A stretch of 54,055 bases of DNA. Source: a virus. The notes below the pieces were generated by a model. The model was not told where the DNA came from and did not search any database. It was given only the letters and a program-made list of their open reading frames with translations. The DNA lies in the IMG/VR virus record IMGVR_UViG_3300017598_001815, positions 1 through 54,055 of that record; one strand, given 5' to 3'. How positions within the stretch are numbered: the stretch's first letter is position 1; the number at the start of each line of letters is the position of its first letter. Made by a program: the position numbers and the translations under genes. Positions 17,574 through 26,219 of this stretch are shown here, one piece after another.

Positions 17574-18043
17574 GAGCGCACCTCCGACCAGTTGACGGAT
17601 TGATCGACGTATTCTTCGAGGGATATATCCACCTCGGCCCGCTGGGGAGCGAGATTGGTCTGGTCGAAGAGACCGAAAAAGCGGGCCTTAACCTGTCTGA
17701 CAATGCAGGTAACGCCCGGATAGAGATCGCCGAAAATGAGAATGACCCGGTGCGGCGCGTTCTTGAGCATGCTGCCTGCGTGCTCCGGGTATTGCAGAGA
17801 CCGCAGCCAGTCGACCTTCTGTTTTACCGATCCCTTGAACAGCTCGATCTTGAAGGTGATCCGGCGTGGTTCACCGGCCACATACTGATAGCGCGGGTGA
17901 CTCATACCGGGAATCTTGATGGCGGCATAGCTGGTCGATTTTTCATCGCTGATATTGTTGGGGTTGTATTGGAATTCCAGTCGCTCGCCGGTGTCGGCAT
18001 CGACCAGATATCCCTTTATCGGTTGCTGGTTCCAAGCCATCAT
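17570..18043 (-). CDS. Contractile injection system tube-type protein (CIS_tube-like)
   Basis: This 157-aa protein matches the N-terminal CIS tube domain: GYLVDADTGERLEFQYNPNNISDEKSTSYAAIKIPGMSHPRYQYVAGEPRRITFKIELF. The domain is found in the tube-initiator or baseplate-hub-adjacent proteins of contractile systems, commonly just before a LysM protein, as here. Two adjacent ATG codons exist (18043 and 18040). The first overlaps the stop of the upstream gene (GAATGATGG). Confidence 0.88.
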   Translation of the reverse strand: MMAWNQQPIKGYLVDADTGERLEFQYNPNNISDEKSTSYAAIKIPGMSHPRYQYVAGEPRRITFKIELFKGSVKQKVDWLRSLQYPEHAGSMLKNAPHRVILIFGDLYPGVTCIVRQVKARFFGLFDQTNLAPQRAEVDISLEEYVDQSVNWSEVRS

Positions 18044-18354
18044 TCAACCTCGTGGATTTCAACGATTGTTTTGTTGATCTCTCTGGCATGGGACAGCTCC
18101 TGCTGCATCCCTTTGGAAATGCCGTTCCCGGTAAACGCCCAGACTTCAGAGCAGGTTTCCATGTAAGCGAGTCCGCAGCCGATACCGGCGGAGCGTTGTT
18201 CCGGGTCGTGATCATCAACAAAGCGGGGATACAGCAGGTGCGGCGCGAATGGCGCGTAGCCTTGGTTCATGACCATGCGGCATAGCTTTTTGGCCACTTC
18301 AACATTTCTTTCAATGTCCCCGGCAAAGGGGCTGCAAATAAACACTCTTTTCAT
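18040..18354 (-). CDS. DUF4406 / nucleoside deoxyribosyltransferase-like protein
   Basis: This 104-aa protein (ATG at 18354, MKRVFICSPFAGDIERN) resembles DUF4406/nucleoside 2-deoxyribosyltransferase-fold proteins. An N-terminal strand leads into CSPFAGD, followed by LCRMVMNQGYAPFAPHLLYPRFVDD. The C-terminal SEVWAFTGNGISKGMQQELSHAREINKTIVEI includes the G-S/SxGM..E motif of the nucleotide-binding fold. Such proteins act on nucleosides or related nucleotides. It is out of place between tape measure and tube genes and looks like an inserted accessory gene. Promoter P8 inside the tape-measure gene, 436 bp upstream, could drive it separately. Confidence 0.8.
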   Translation of the reverse strand: MKRVFICSPFAGDIERNVEVAKKLCRMVMNQGYAPFAPHLLYPRFVDDHDPEQRSAGIGCGLAYMETCSEVWAFTGNGISKGMQQELSHAREINKTIVEIHEVE

Positions 18355-18362
18355 CGGTTGCC

Positions 18363-21300
18363 TCACAGGGTTTCATAGTTTCTGATTTTTCGTTCCCGGA
18401 GGTCTTTGTAGACCGCCTCGGCCACCTGACGGCCATCGATATGCGTGGCCACCGAAACCTCCACCGGCCGTTCCGAAAGCGCATCGAGTTTGTTCAACAG
18501 CGCCTCCAGAAGACTGGCCATATCGGGGCCTTCCTGCTGGCCTGCTGGTGATGACACAAACGGACTCGTTCTTGCCGCTGCCAGTTTTTCAGGCGAATGC
18601 GGTTCCGGATGCATTAGCGGAACTGCATTGACTTCCTGCAACAAACCTGTCCCGGCAGTATCCACCGAAGCTCTGACATCGGCCGGAATATTCAACGCGG
18701 GAATCATCCCCATCGACGGGGCAATCTGCCCGGCAATAGTCACCGGTGGAACAAAAGGAGCCGCAATGGCGTCCGGGAACTGATAAGGCTTACTTACCGG
18801 AATTTTCGGTGTAATGTCGGGTGCTCCTGCTGGCCCGGCATTCACGACCGGCATTGCCGAAGCCATGACCGGCGTGAGCATAAGCACGGCGGAGAACACG
18901 GTCGGAATCAGTTTTTTATCCAAACTCGGAATCAATGCAAATAAACCGGCACTTTGCTGAACAACAGATGTTTTTGCGGAAGCGGTCTGTAATCTGGGAG
19001 CAGTTTTAGCTTCCGGGGCCGATGAAGATGAAAACAGTGACGTGATGCTATTCCATGCGCCGCCGAGTAGGCCCGAGGCTTTTTGCTTTACCGACTGAAT
19101 GACACCGCCCACACCGGACTTAACCTGGCTCCATAGGGCTGTTCCTTTTTCGGCTACCGCAGAGATCCCGGAGCCGATGATGTTTTTCAGCCCGCTGAAG
19201 GTGGCGGTGAACGTCTGTTTGACCGCAGTCGCACCGGCGGACAGTTTATTCCAGACGCCGCTCCATGAATCCGGCAGTGACAGTTCCGGGATGAGGTTAC
19301 TCAGAGCGCCTGTGATCAATCCACCGGCTTTGGATACCATCGCTCCGGCACCATCAACCAGTGAACCCCAAAGATTGCCTGCCGCTCTAAAGGGAGTGGA
19401 AAGCAGGCTCATAGCGGTCTGGCCAGCTGTTTTGAGTCCGTTCCAGACACCAGACAGTGCAGACAGAACTCCACGAGCAGCGAAGGAGAACACTTTTGCA
19501 GGCAATGCCAACGTGGAAAGCATTCCATCCGCCAATGTTTTTAGCAGGGCTTGGCCTGATGCAGTCAGTGTCGACAGTGGACCTTCCTTGGCATCGGAAA
19601 ACGGCAACAGGCTTCGCAACTTGCCGAGAGCGTTCTTCAACATGCGGAATGGATAGGTAACCGCCGACCAGATGCCTTCACCCAGTGTGACCAGCATCTT
19701 TTTCCCGGCCTCGAAAAAGGTCATGTCGCCCGCGAAAAAGCTCTTCACTGTGGCGAACAGATTCCGCAATGTGCTGACGAGCGGCAGATTCATGAAAACA
19801 TTGACGATGCGCTCACCGGCAGCCACAAAGAACCGAACCATCCCATCAAAAACCGAGGTGATAAAGTTCCAGACCCCGCTGATGACATCGCGAGCCCACC
19901 TGAACGGGGTTGCAAGAAAATCAAAGACCGCTCCGCCAATCGCTTTCAACCCATCCAGCAGGGAGACATCACCGGTCAGTATCTGCCAGACGGAATAGAT
20001 AATCTTCCCGGCGGCCACAAACGCCTGAGCAATCAGCCTCACCGGGAGCAGAAATTTGTAAATGAACTTGGTGGCATAGATCAGTGAGCCGACGATCACC
20101 TTGCCAACCCAGACGACGCTTCTCACCACAATGGCCAGTGTTTTGACAACCATCGTGATATTCCAGACCACGATGCGGAGTGCATAGGCCAACCCCTGAA
20201 GCAGAACACCGGCAACTGTTCCGACCACGGAACCGAACTTACGCCACGCCGATCCATCCACTGAATTGGCCGAGACACCGAATATTTCCACCACCGAAAA
20301 GATGGCTTTGTAGAGGGTGGCATAGGCTGAAATCATCGCCTTGACAGCTGGTTCGAGAATGGCCCGGATTCGACCGAAGGCATGTGAGAAGGCTTCCCAC
20401 AGCCCGGACAGGTATTCCCGCACCCGGTAATAGACCTTGAAGACGGTCACGACAAAACCGAGGAGTCCGGCCGACTTGAGTCGGTTGGCAAGCTCGGCCG
20501 ACATCTGGCCGCTTGAGCCACTCAGGGATGAGATGAGGGTCTTCACGCCCTCGAAGACCAGTTTGATCTTGTTCCACGTCCCGAGCACCACATCTCGGAT
20601 TCCTCCGAAGTTTGTCTCCCATGCCCGTTTCAACAGATAGACGGCCAGAACCACACCGGCAATGGCGGCGGTTACCGGTAGAAAGTAAGTGGCAATGGCA
20701 GAGCCGACACCTGCGGCGGCTGCACTGATGGCGACGAACCCGGCCTTGATTGCCGGAAGCATGAGTCCGACCAACCCGACGGCGGACGTGACCGCTCCGG
20801 CAACAACCAGCACAGCTCCAAGTGCCATGGAGAGCGTCAAAATCACCCGGGTGACGCCGGGCATGGATTTGGCCAGTTTCTGCAGAAAAAGAACAAAGCG
20901 GGAGATGCCGTTCATTACCGGGGTGACGACCGGTAATAGTGCGCGACCCAGTATTTCTGTGAGATTGGACATCTGTTGACGGATTAATCCAAACTGGGCT
21001 CCGATATCCTGATTCATGGCACTGGCCATCTGATTGGTGACGGCTGTCCCGGTTTTCATAGCTGCGCCGACCGACTTGATATTGCTTTCAAGCGATTCCG
21101 TTCCGGCCGCCATCTGCAGGAGAAACTTGACCGCTTCATCGGAACCAAAGGCTTTCTTTAGTTTGACTTGAGCTGCAGCCTGCGACAAATCCGGGAACTG
21201 TTGTTTGATTTCCTGCAGAATGGGAATGACGCCTTTGAGACGACCGGTTGTATCGGTGAACGAGAGCCCAAGCTGATCACCGGCCTCGGCCGCTTTCATG

Positions 21301-22031
21301 ATAAACGCCTTGTAGAGCGTTCCCGCTTCTGAGCCCGGCATGGTGGTCTGCAACTGACCGAGGATTGCCAGCTGTTCCTGCAAAGGAATATTGTTGGCGG
21401 CGGCAACGGCACCGATGTTTTTGATCGCATCGGCCATCTGGGTTCCGTTGGTCTTAAACGAGGCAACAGTCTGGGCCATGGCTCCTGAAAAGGCGGTGGC
21501 CCATTCCATGTCGGTCATATCCGACATAATGGGCTTGAAGATGCCATAAGCCGTGGTGAAGGTTCCGACCATCTCCTGCGTGGTAGCCTTGGTGGCTTTG
21601 GCCGTGAGACCGGCCATGTTGGTGAAGACGCCGACCGCCTCATCGCTGAGGTTGGACAGGGCTGACTTCACATCGTAAGTGGCCGTAATGAAGGCCGCCT
21701 TGTTGGCACCCGACCACTGGTTGGTGAACGATTCGGCGGCATCTTCAATGGCACCGAGGTCCTTAACACCAAGCGATGCCAGTTCCCCGAGGGCTTTCTG
21801 GGTAGCGGCGGTGGATGCGACCAAGGCAACGGGCGCGGCCATGAGCGCAAGACCGGCTCCCACCATCATGGTGCCTTTCTGGATACGATCCAGATTTCTG
21901 GTCATGCGTTCACTGGCGGCCGCGACGGTTCCGTCGAGGCTTGTCATCGAGCTTTCAATGCGCTGGGCGTTCTGCGTGAACGCATCCTTCATCGATACGA
22001 CAATGCCCAGTCCAAGGTCGTTATTCATCAT
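18363..22031 (-). CDS. Tail tape measure protein
   Basis: This 1222-aa protein matches the TP901-type phage tail tape measure family. It has an N-terminal SMKDAFTQNAQRIESSMTSLDGTVAAASERMTRNLDRIQKGTMMVGAGLALMAAP, then ATQKALGELASLGVKDLGAIEDAAESFTNQW. Several long hydrophobic segments follow (about 395-460 and 600-650). Long repetitive amphipathic stretches (FSGLKNIIGSGISAVAEKG, SGVGGVIQSVKQKASGLLGGAW) occupy the C-terminal half. By the usual ~1.5 angstrom per residue, its length predicts a tail near 180 nm. It starts 4 bp before the stop of the frameshift ORF upstream. A phage promoter element (P8) is embedded near residue 1075. Confidence 0.93.
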   Translation of the reverse strand: MMNNDLGLGIVVSMKDAFTQNAQRIESSMTSLDGTVAAASERMTRNLDRIQKGTMMVGAGLALMAAPVALVASTAATQKALGELASLGVKDLGAIEDAAESFTNQWSGANKAAFITATYDVKSALSNLSDEAVGVFTNMAGLTAKATKATTQEMVGTFTTAYGIFKPIMSDMTDMEWATAFSGAMAQTVASFKTNGTQMADAIKNIGAVAAANNIPLQEQLAILGQLQTTMPGSEAGTLYKAFIMKAAEAGDQLGLSFTDTTGRLKGVIPILQEIKQQFPDLSQAAAQVKLKKAFGSDEAVKFLLQMAAGTESLESNIKSVGAAMKTGTAVTNQMASAMNQDIGAQFGLIRQQMSNLTEILGRALLPVVTPVMNGISRFVLFLQKLAKSMPGVTRVILTLSMALGAVLVVAGAVTSAVGLVGLMLPAIKAGFVAISAAAAGVGSAIATYFLPVTAAIAGVVLAVYLLKRAWETNFGGIRDVVLGTWNKIKLVFEGVKTLISSLSGSSGQMSAELANRLKSAGLLGFVVTVFKVYYRVREYLSGLWEAFSHAFGRIRAILEPAVKAMISAYATLYKAIFSVVEIFGVSANSVDGSAWRKFGSVVGTVAGVLLQGLAYALRIVVWNITMVVKTLAIVVRSVVWVGKVIVGSLIYATKFIYKFLLPVRLIAQAFVAAGKIIYSVWQILTGDVSLLDGLKAIGGAVFDFLATPFRWARDVISGVWNFITSVFDGMVRFFVAAGERIVNVFMNLPLVSTLRNLFATVKSFFAGDMTFFEAGKKMLVTLGEGIWSAVTYPFRMLKNALGKLRSLLPFSDAKEGPLSTLTASGQALLKTLADGMLSTLALPAKVFSFAARGVLSALSGVWNGLKTAGQTAMSLLSTPFRAAGNLWGSLVDGAGAMVSKAGGLITGALSNLIPELSLPDSWSGVWNKLSAGATAVKQTFTATFSGLKNIIGSGISAVAEKGTALWSQVKSGVGGVIQSVKQKASGLLGGAWNSITSLFSSSSAPEAKTAPRLQTASAKTSVVQQSAGLFALIPSLDKKLIPTVFSAVLMLTPVMASAMPVVNAGPAGAPDITPKIPVSKPYQFPDAIAAPFVPPVTIAGQIAPSMGMIPALNIPADVRASVDTAGTGLLQEVNAVPLMHPEPHSPEKLAAARTSPFVSSPAGQQEGPDMASLLEALLNKLDALSERPVEVSVATHIDGRQVAEAVYKDLRERKIRNYETL
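18790..18820 (-). promoter_or_regulatory. Phage promoter element P8, inside the tape-measure gene
   Basis: This is a perfect copy of the element (leftward CCGACA, 13 bp, TCCGGTAAGTAA) embedded in the tape-measure coding sequence, where it encodes PDITPKIPVSKPY. It is the only copy within a gene body. The next start downstream is the DUF4406 gene at 18354. Confidence 0.6.
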
Positions 22032-22240
22032 CGCTTATCCATTTGCTCCCGTTCAAAATCAATCTGCCGCTCCAAGGCTTCCACAAACTGTTGCCTGCGC
22101 CTGAGCGGCAGTGATCGGATTTCCTGATAACTCCAGTGGAGCCCGCCATAGGCGAGAAAGAAGCTGTCGCTTACAAGCGAACTCCTGGAAATAAAAAAGC
22201 CGGTTCGGCCTCGAGACGTGTTCTGATCCGGGTGCCGCAT
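22028..22240 (-). CDS. -1 frame extension of the tail chaperone (small GpE/DUF6760-like segment)
   Basis: The open frame reads YGGLHWSYQEIRSLPLRRRQQFVEALERQIDFEREQMDKR at its end, like the short helical proteins that precede tape measures in contractile-tail phages. It has no convincing start. The only ATG (22240) lies deep inside the upstream gene without a ribosome binding site. It is exactly the -1 frame of that gene and is entered at a canonical slippery heptamer (22192-22198). The likely product is a fusion of about 273 aa: 219 residues of the upstream gene plus ~54 from this frame. Its stop overlaps the tape-measure start. Confidence 0.7.
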   Translation of the reverse strand: MRHPDQNTSRGRTGFFISRSSLVSDSFFLAYGGLHWSYQEIRSLPLRRRQQFVEALERQIDFEREQMDKR

Positions 22241-22848
22241 CCATCGCAGTCGACTTCGACTGTCGTATCGATACCGGCATCCACCCGGGCCATTTCCTGT
22301 CGCAGGGCACTTCGGTCACGCATGGACATTTCAGCGAGGGATTTCTTGCTGGGTGCTTTCCCGTCAATCTCGATAAGTCGAATCATCATGGCCGATGAAA
22401 TGTTCGGCTCGCGCAATGCGGCCAGCCGTTTTTCCTTATGTCCGTCGAGCAGTCCGAAACGAACCGACTTCTTGGAGCCGGGTAGTTTGAATTCGAACTC
22501 ACGCTCCTCGGTGTAAGGCGTGAGTTTGAGATCCTCCAGATTGACCGTCACATAGTTGGTCATGCGGCACGATGCATTCGGGCAAGTTGGTTCCAACTCC
22601 ACCTCGTCTCCGAGGGAAATCTGGCGCAGCCTTACCAATGCGAAAAGACGGTCGCCCGAGAGCAGGTCGAGAATATCGTTCACTGCTGGATTTTCATTCT
22701 CGCCAAGACGGACGGTACAGTTTCTGAGCACCTGATTGATCGCCTCTCCATTCCGGATAAGACGCTGATTGGTCAGGAGCTCTTCTTCGGCACCGGTCAT
22801 CTCCTTGAGTTCGATCTCGATGCCACTGGGTAATTCGTAGGTATACAT
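22171..22848 (-). CDS. Tail assembly chaperone / T4 gp26-like baseplate protein with zinc ribbon
   Basis: This 225-aa protein lies in the tail-chaperone position between tube and tape measure. It resembles the T4 baseplate gp26 group found in contractile systems: MYTYELPSGIEIELKEMTGAEEELL, later EFKLPGSKKSVRFGLLDGHKEKRL. Two Cys pairs (CPNASC about 109-114 and CDGCG about 201-205) suggest a zinc-binding ribbon. It ends 6 codons after a T TTT TTA slippery heptamer in the correct phase for -1 frameshifting into the small ORF downstream, as in other phage tail chaperones. A ribosome binding site AAGGAG precedes the ATG. Confidence 0.82.
   Translation of the reverse strand: MYTYELPSGIEIELKEMTGAEEELLTNQRLIRNGEAINQVLRNCTVRLGENENPAVNDILDLLSGDRLFALVRLRQISLGDEVELEPTCPNASCRMTNYVTVNLEDLKLTPYTEEREFEFKLPGSKKSVRFGLLDGHKEKRLAALREPNISSAMMIRLIEIDGKAPSKKSLAEMSMRDRSALRQEMARVDAGIDTTVEVDCDGCGTRIRTRLEAEPAFLFPGVRL
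22192..22198 (-). other. Predicted -1 ribosomal frameshift site
   Basis: Read leftward the sequence is T TTT TTA, with TTT and TTA as the zero-frame codons of the chaperone gene. This is the X XXY YYZ form used for -1 slippage. The zero-frame stop is 6 codons downstream. The -1 frame runs on to the tape-measure start. An AGGAG sequence lies right after the heptamer. Confidence 0.7.
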
Positions 22849-22866
22849 TGCTTCACTCCTTGTTTA

Positions 22867-23328
22867 TCAGGTCCAGTACTGGTAGCAGATGGTCAGTTTT
22901 TCGATGGTGTTTTCGGTGTTACCGCCTTCGAGTTCGTCGTATTCCAAGGTCTTGATCCATGCGCCATGCAGCGTCCATCGTCTGGTTTCATTGCCGCTGC
23001 GGTCATAGCGCACCACATCGACATCCTTCATGTAGTCGGCAGGCAGACCACCGGTCACCGCATTAACGTCGACCTGTTTTTTTACCCATTCCCGGGCGAC
23101 TTCGTCAGAACCGTCCTGCAGGATTCCCTTTTCAAGAGTGAGGTCTTCAAACTTCACGCGTCCGGCCACCTTCTGGTCGAACATGGAACCTGCGGGAGCA
23201 AAGGCCACTTCTTCGAATTCCGTTTTTGGCTCCTGTCCCTTATGAAACAGGGCCACATCAAAGCCGTTTACCTCAATGGCAAACTGCCAGTTCTGGTAAA
23301 GGCTCTTGGGCATATTTCCACTTCTCAT
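22867..23328 (-). CDS. Tail tube protein (gp19-like)
   Basis: This 153-aa protein matches the T4 gp19-like/phage tail tube family: YQNWQFAIEVNGFDVALFHKGQEPKTEFEEVAFAPAGSMFDQKVAGRVKFEDLTLEKGI, then RRWTLHGAWIKTLEYDELEGGNTENTIEKLTICYQYW. It forms the inner tube through which DNA passes. It lies directly after the sheath gene. The AGGAG eight bases before the ATG at 23328 supports that start. A second Met is five codons in. Confidence 0.93.
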   Translation of the reverse strand: MRSGNMPKSLYQNWQFAIEVNGFDVALFHKGQEPKTEFEEVAFAPAGSMFDQKVAGRVKFEDLTLEKGILQDGSDEVAREWVKKQVDVNAVTGGLPADYMKDVDVVRYDRSGNETRRWTLHGAWIKTLEYDELEGGNTENTIEKLTICYQYWT

Positions 23329-23343
23329 GGTTGTATCTCCTGA

Positions 23344-24873
23344 TTAAATGATTTCACTGAAGTCCGCGCCGGTGCCGGTCAGGATGAAGTTCAGTTCGAT
23401 GAATTCCGCTGTTTTGGTCGGCTTAACGAACACCCGGGCAATCATTTCATTACGGTCGATGACCACCGGAGTGTTGGTTTCCTCATCACACTGGAATGCG
23501 TAGTCATAGAGACCGCCTTTTTCCTTGATGTCTTGCAGGAAGGGATTGATCAGACGACCAAGAGCCCGCCATGTCTGCGGATTGTTCGGCTCGAACACGA
23601 CAAAACGGGATGACTCGGAAATGGCTTCCTCCATATACATCATCAATCGTCTCACGTTGATACGATCCACCGCCGATGGTTGACTCTGGAGTGTTTTCTG
23701 CCCCCAAATGTTGATTCCGGTATCCGGGAAAACAGCAATGACATTGACCCCTTCGGGATAGAGCACGTCGCGCTCGCCACGGCTGGTTTTGTAGGCAACA
23801 GACACTGCGTTAAAAACGCGACCACGGTCGATTCCGGCTGGAGCCCACCAGACATAGGTCTTCTGGTCGCTTCGCGCACAGCACCCGGCAACAGCCCCAC
23901 ATGGCGGGATGTATTTCTTGCGGGCGGTGATAGGATCGCTGATCTCCAGCCACGGGTAATAGAGAGCCGCATAGGAAGAATTGAATGCAGCGTGAGTGTA
24001 GGTTCCCTGACCCTTTCTGAAGTCAACGACCTCAAGCGGTTCAAGCATGAAGGGCGTGTCAGCGATGAAGAGCAGATCCTTGCGGTTTTCCGCATAGGTG
24101 ATTCCGGCATTGATAACCGGAACGGTTGTGACTCCTGGAACCATGAGCAGGTTCAGGGCGTCGATCTCATCAAATGCATAAAGCCCGGTATGCTGGGACG
24201 GGTCGCCGATGTAATCCGAATCGGTCACACCGGAAAGACCGTTGTCGCCACCAATTAGCGGATAACTTCCAAGTGCGGGCCGGTCATTTGCAGTCCCTGT
24301 TGACGGGGACAAATCACTGACCGTGATATAATCAGAAACCTCATTGACCATAAGCTCGACATGATTGGCCGAAGCTTCATCCATAGAGAGGTCTTTGAAC
24401 ACCTCGACGATGTTGTCCTTGTATTTGACAATGAGATTGAATGCGTTGGCCGGGTCCAGTGAGCCATCCTCGATCGTCACGGAAATACGGTCGCCCCATG
24501 TTCCGGGGTTAGCTGCATTCACTTGCAACGTAAGCTCAGGCGTTGACTTTCGGTTGGAAAGAACGGCAACCGAGTTAACAGCAATCAAGGTGGCTTTGTC
24601 CGTAATATCGGTATAGTGAGCAACACGGCAGACATAGAGAATCGAACCGCCATTGTCGAAAAAGGCTCTGGCCGCATAAGCCAGGTAGCCTTCGTTGATG
24701 TAAGAGCCGAATTTATTGATGAACTGCTCCCAGCTCGTTACCAGCACCGGCTTGTTGACCGGGCCTTTTTCGGTGATTCCCACCATGGCAGCCGCCGAGG
24801 TGGATATCTGCTTTACATAAAAACTGAAGTCTGTTTCCCGGGTGTAAATGCCGGGAGATAGATATGCAGGCAT
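23344..24873 (-). CDS. Tail sheath protein
   Basis: This 509-aa protein matches the contractile tail sheath family. It begins MPAYLSPGIYTRETDFSFYVKQISTSAAAMVGITEKGPVNKPVLVTSWEQFINKFG, typical of sheath N-termini. The C-terminal domain contains INVRRLMMYMEEAISESSRFVVFEPNNPQTWRALGRLINPFLQDIKEKGGLYDYAFQCDEETNTP, the strongly conserved sheath-sheath contact region. It encodes the contracting outer tube and defines this phage as a myovirus type. The tube gene follows. Confidence 0.96.
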   Translation of the reverse strand: MPAYLSPGIYTRETDFSFYVKQISTSAAAMVGITEKGPVNKPVLVTSWEQFINKFGSYINEGYLAYAARAFFDNGGSILYVCRVAHYTDITDKATLIAVNSVAVLSNRKSTPELTLQVNAANPGTWGDRISVTIEDGSLDPANAFNLIVKYKDNIVEVFKDLSMDEASANHVELMVNEVSDYITVSDLSPSTGTANDRPALGSYPLIGGDNGLSGVTDSDYIGDPSQHTGLYAFDEIDALNLLMVPGVTTVPVINAGITYAENRKDLLFIADTPFMLEPLEVVDFRKGQGTYTHAAFNSSYAALYYPWLEISDPITARKKYIPPCGAVAGCCARSDQKTYVWWAPAGIDRGRVFNAVSVAYKTSRGERDVLYPEGVNVIAVFPDTGINIWGQKTLQSQPSAVDRINVRRLMMYMEEAISESSRFVVFEPNNPQTWRALGRLINPFLQDIKEKGGLYDYAFQCDEETNTPVVIDRNEMIARVFVKPTKTAEFIELNFILTGTGADFSEII

Positions 24874-24875
24874 CG

Positions 24876-25115
24876 TTATTTCCTCCGTTTCGTGGTTTTG
24901 GGTTCGGTGGTTTCAGCCGTCTCATCTGAAACGGAAGGCTTTTTCTCTTCCGGTTTTGAAAGGCCCACCAAGCCGCGTTTTTCAGCAAGCGTGATTTCAG
25001 GTGAGATATCCTTTTGTGGAATCGAGGTGCGCTCACGCGGGCCGAGATGCAATGTTCTGTCTCCGGCCAGATTAAAAGTGAGCGGTTGAAACTGAAGGTT
25101 TCTGATTTCAATCAC
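24876..25115 (-). CDS. Small charged hypothetical protein before the sheath gene
   Basis: This 79-aa protein has a short beta-rich N-terminus (MIEIRNLQFQPLTFNLAGDRTLHLGPRERTSIP) and a disordered, Lys/Glu/Thr-rich C-terminal tail. It probably starts at GTG (25115) with AGGAG eight bases upstream, overlapping the stop of the preceding gene by 4 bp. No family is recognised. Small proteins with this N-terminus are common next to sheath genes and may assist assembly. Confidence 0.75.
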   Translation of the reverse strand: MIEIRNLQFQPLTFNLAGDRTLHLGPRERTSIPQKDISPEITLAEKRGLVGLSKPEEKKPSVSDETAETTEPKTTKRRK

Positions 25116-25675
25116 TGTTCATCTCCTTTGGGTTCATAGGTTCGTTCTTCATTCACGCTGCCGTGAAACTGGAAAGTTCGGTCCTTAATCAGATGGCCGT
25201 GTTGGATTTCGCCATCGTAAACAGGACAGTCTTCAATGCGGATGCGTCCGGAGCTTTGCTTCAGATTGGAAAGGTTGACCCGGTTCAGGCCGCCCAGCGG
25301 AGCGATTTCCGTCAGGTTGAGCTGGCCCTGATCCGTAATAGTCAAAACGGGATTGCGCTGGACAAAGCGGGAAACCGACTCTTGAAAATCAATCAACTCG
25401 ACCTCACGGTCCACGGTCACGATCAAGTCAAAGTCGAGATGGTAGAGACGCGGAAAAGAACACTCCTCGAATGACAGAGTGTCCACGTCCTTTTCAATCA
25501 GACGGCTTTGGCTGCGGCGCAGTTTGTTTTCGCTGACTCGTGGCCCTTGCAAAATGACGCTGGGCGTGCGCTGAACTTCAAAAACATCATCAGGCAAAAC
25601 CAGCACGGCATCCGGGTGGATGTCGGCTTTGACCTGCCTGATTAGTGTTTCTGTAACGGTTCGTATTGTGCTCAC
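25112..25675 (-). CDS. Tail terminator/neck-like protein
   Basis: This 187-aa protein starts at GTG (25675) with a strong GGAGG site. The gene position, between the head-completion genes and the sheath, is that of the tail terminator or sheath-completion protein. The sequence is mixed alpha/beta (FPRLYHLDFDLIVTVDREVELIDFQESVSRFVQ is compatible with the terminator fold). The family is not firmly recognised. Promoter P7 is 27 bp upstream, so this gene heads the tail transcript. Confidence 0.75.
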   Translation of the reverse strand: MSTIRTVTETLIRQVKADIHPDAVLVLPDDVFEVQRTPSVILQGPRVSENKLRRSQSRLIEKDVDTLSFEECSFPRLYHLDFDLIVTVDREVELIDFQESVSRFVQRNPVLTITDQGQLNLTEIAPLGGLNRVNLSNLKQSSGRIRIEDCPVYDGEIQHGHLIKDRTFQFHGSVNEERTYEPKGDEQ

Positions 25676-25701
25676 GGTAGCCTCCGGTTGTTTCTGCCAG
25701 A

Positions 25702-25732
25702 TTACTTACCGGAAGCGCTGCGGATGTGTCGG
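25702..25732 (-). promoter_or_regulatory. Phage promoter element P7
   Basis: This perfect copy (leftward CCGACA, 13 bp, TCCGGTAAGTAA) is 27 bp upstream of the terminator-like gene's GTG start. It touches the stop of the upstream head-tail gene (25734). It would start the sheath-tube-tape measure transcript. Confidence 0.72.
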
Positions 25733-25733
25733 A

Positions 25734-26219
25734 TCAGAGAATGCCTTTCAGGGCTGCTCGATAATTTTGCTCAATCTCTTTGCGGTATTTCTGCATGACA
25801 GGATGAAGAAAAGGTCTGGCGGGGATGATAATAGTCGCCCCGTTTGGGTGGTTGATGGTGGCTCCATATTCCATGACAGCGCCGATATTAACCATGCTTT
25901 CACCGTCCTTGTTGACGGTGCCTCGAAGAAGGCCCACAAACGCCTTGTCCGCCATGATCTTCTGGGTGATGGAATTGATCAGAAAGCCGGTATCGATAAG
26001 TGCCTTACTGGAACCTTTGCGGGCGATAGTGCTGTCGGCCAGCTTGGCAAAAGCCTGCCCGCCGGGAGCCTGATTGCGGATGCCGCGTTGAATCTCCCGA
26101 ACAAGAAAAAGGGCATTACGGATGGTCGCCTGCTGGAGGGCCATGGCGATCCGGGGACCAAGCGTGCCATTCAGTTTGGCTTTGGCCTTGTTCCAGTCAC
26201 CGGTCCGTTTAACGCCCAT
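25734..26219 (-). CDS. Head-tail connector/tail completion protein (HK97 gp10/virion morphogenesis-like)
   Basis: This 161-aa protein has the layout of phage virion morphogenesis or tail completion proteins: a basic helical N-terminus, GIRNQAPGGQAFAKLADSTIARKGSSKALIDTGFLINSITQKI, then GAVMEYGATINHPNGATIIIPARPFLHPVMQKYRKEIEQNY. The LIDTG...I...PARPFL signature is typical. It overlaps the preceding head-tail adaptor gene by 11 bp. Confidence 0.85.
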   Translation of the reverse strand: MGVKRTGDWNKAKAKLNGTLGPRIAMALQQATIRNALFLVREIQRGIRNQAPGGQAFAKLADSTIARKGSSKALIDTGFLINSITQKIMADKAFVGLLRGTVNKDGESMVNIGAVMEYGATINHPNGATIIIPARPFLHPVMQKYRKEIEQNYRAALKGIL

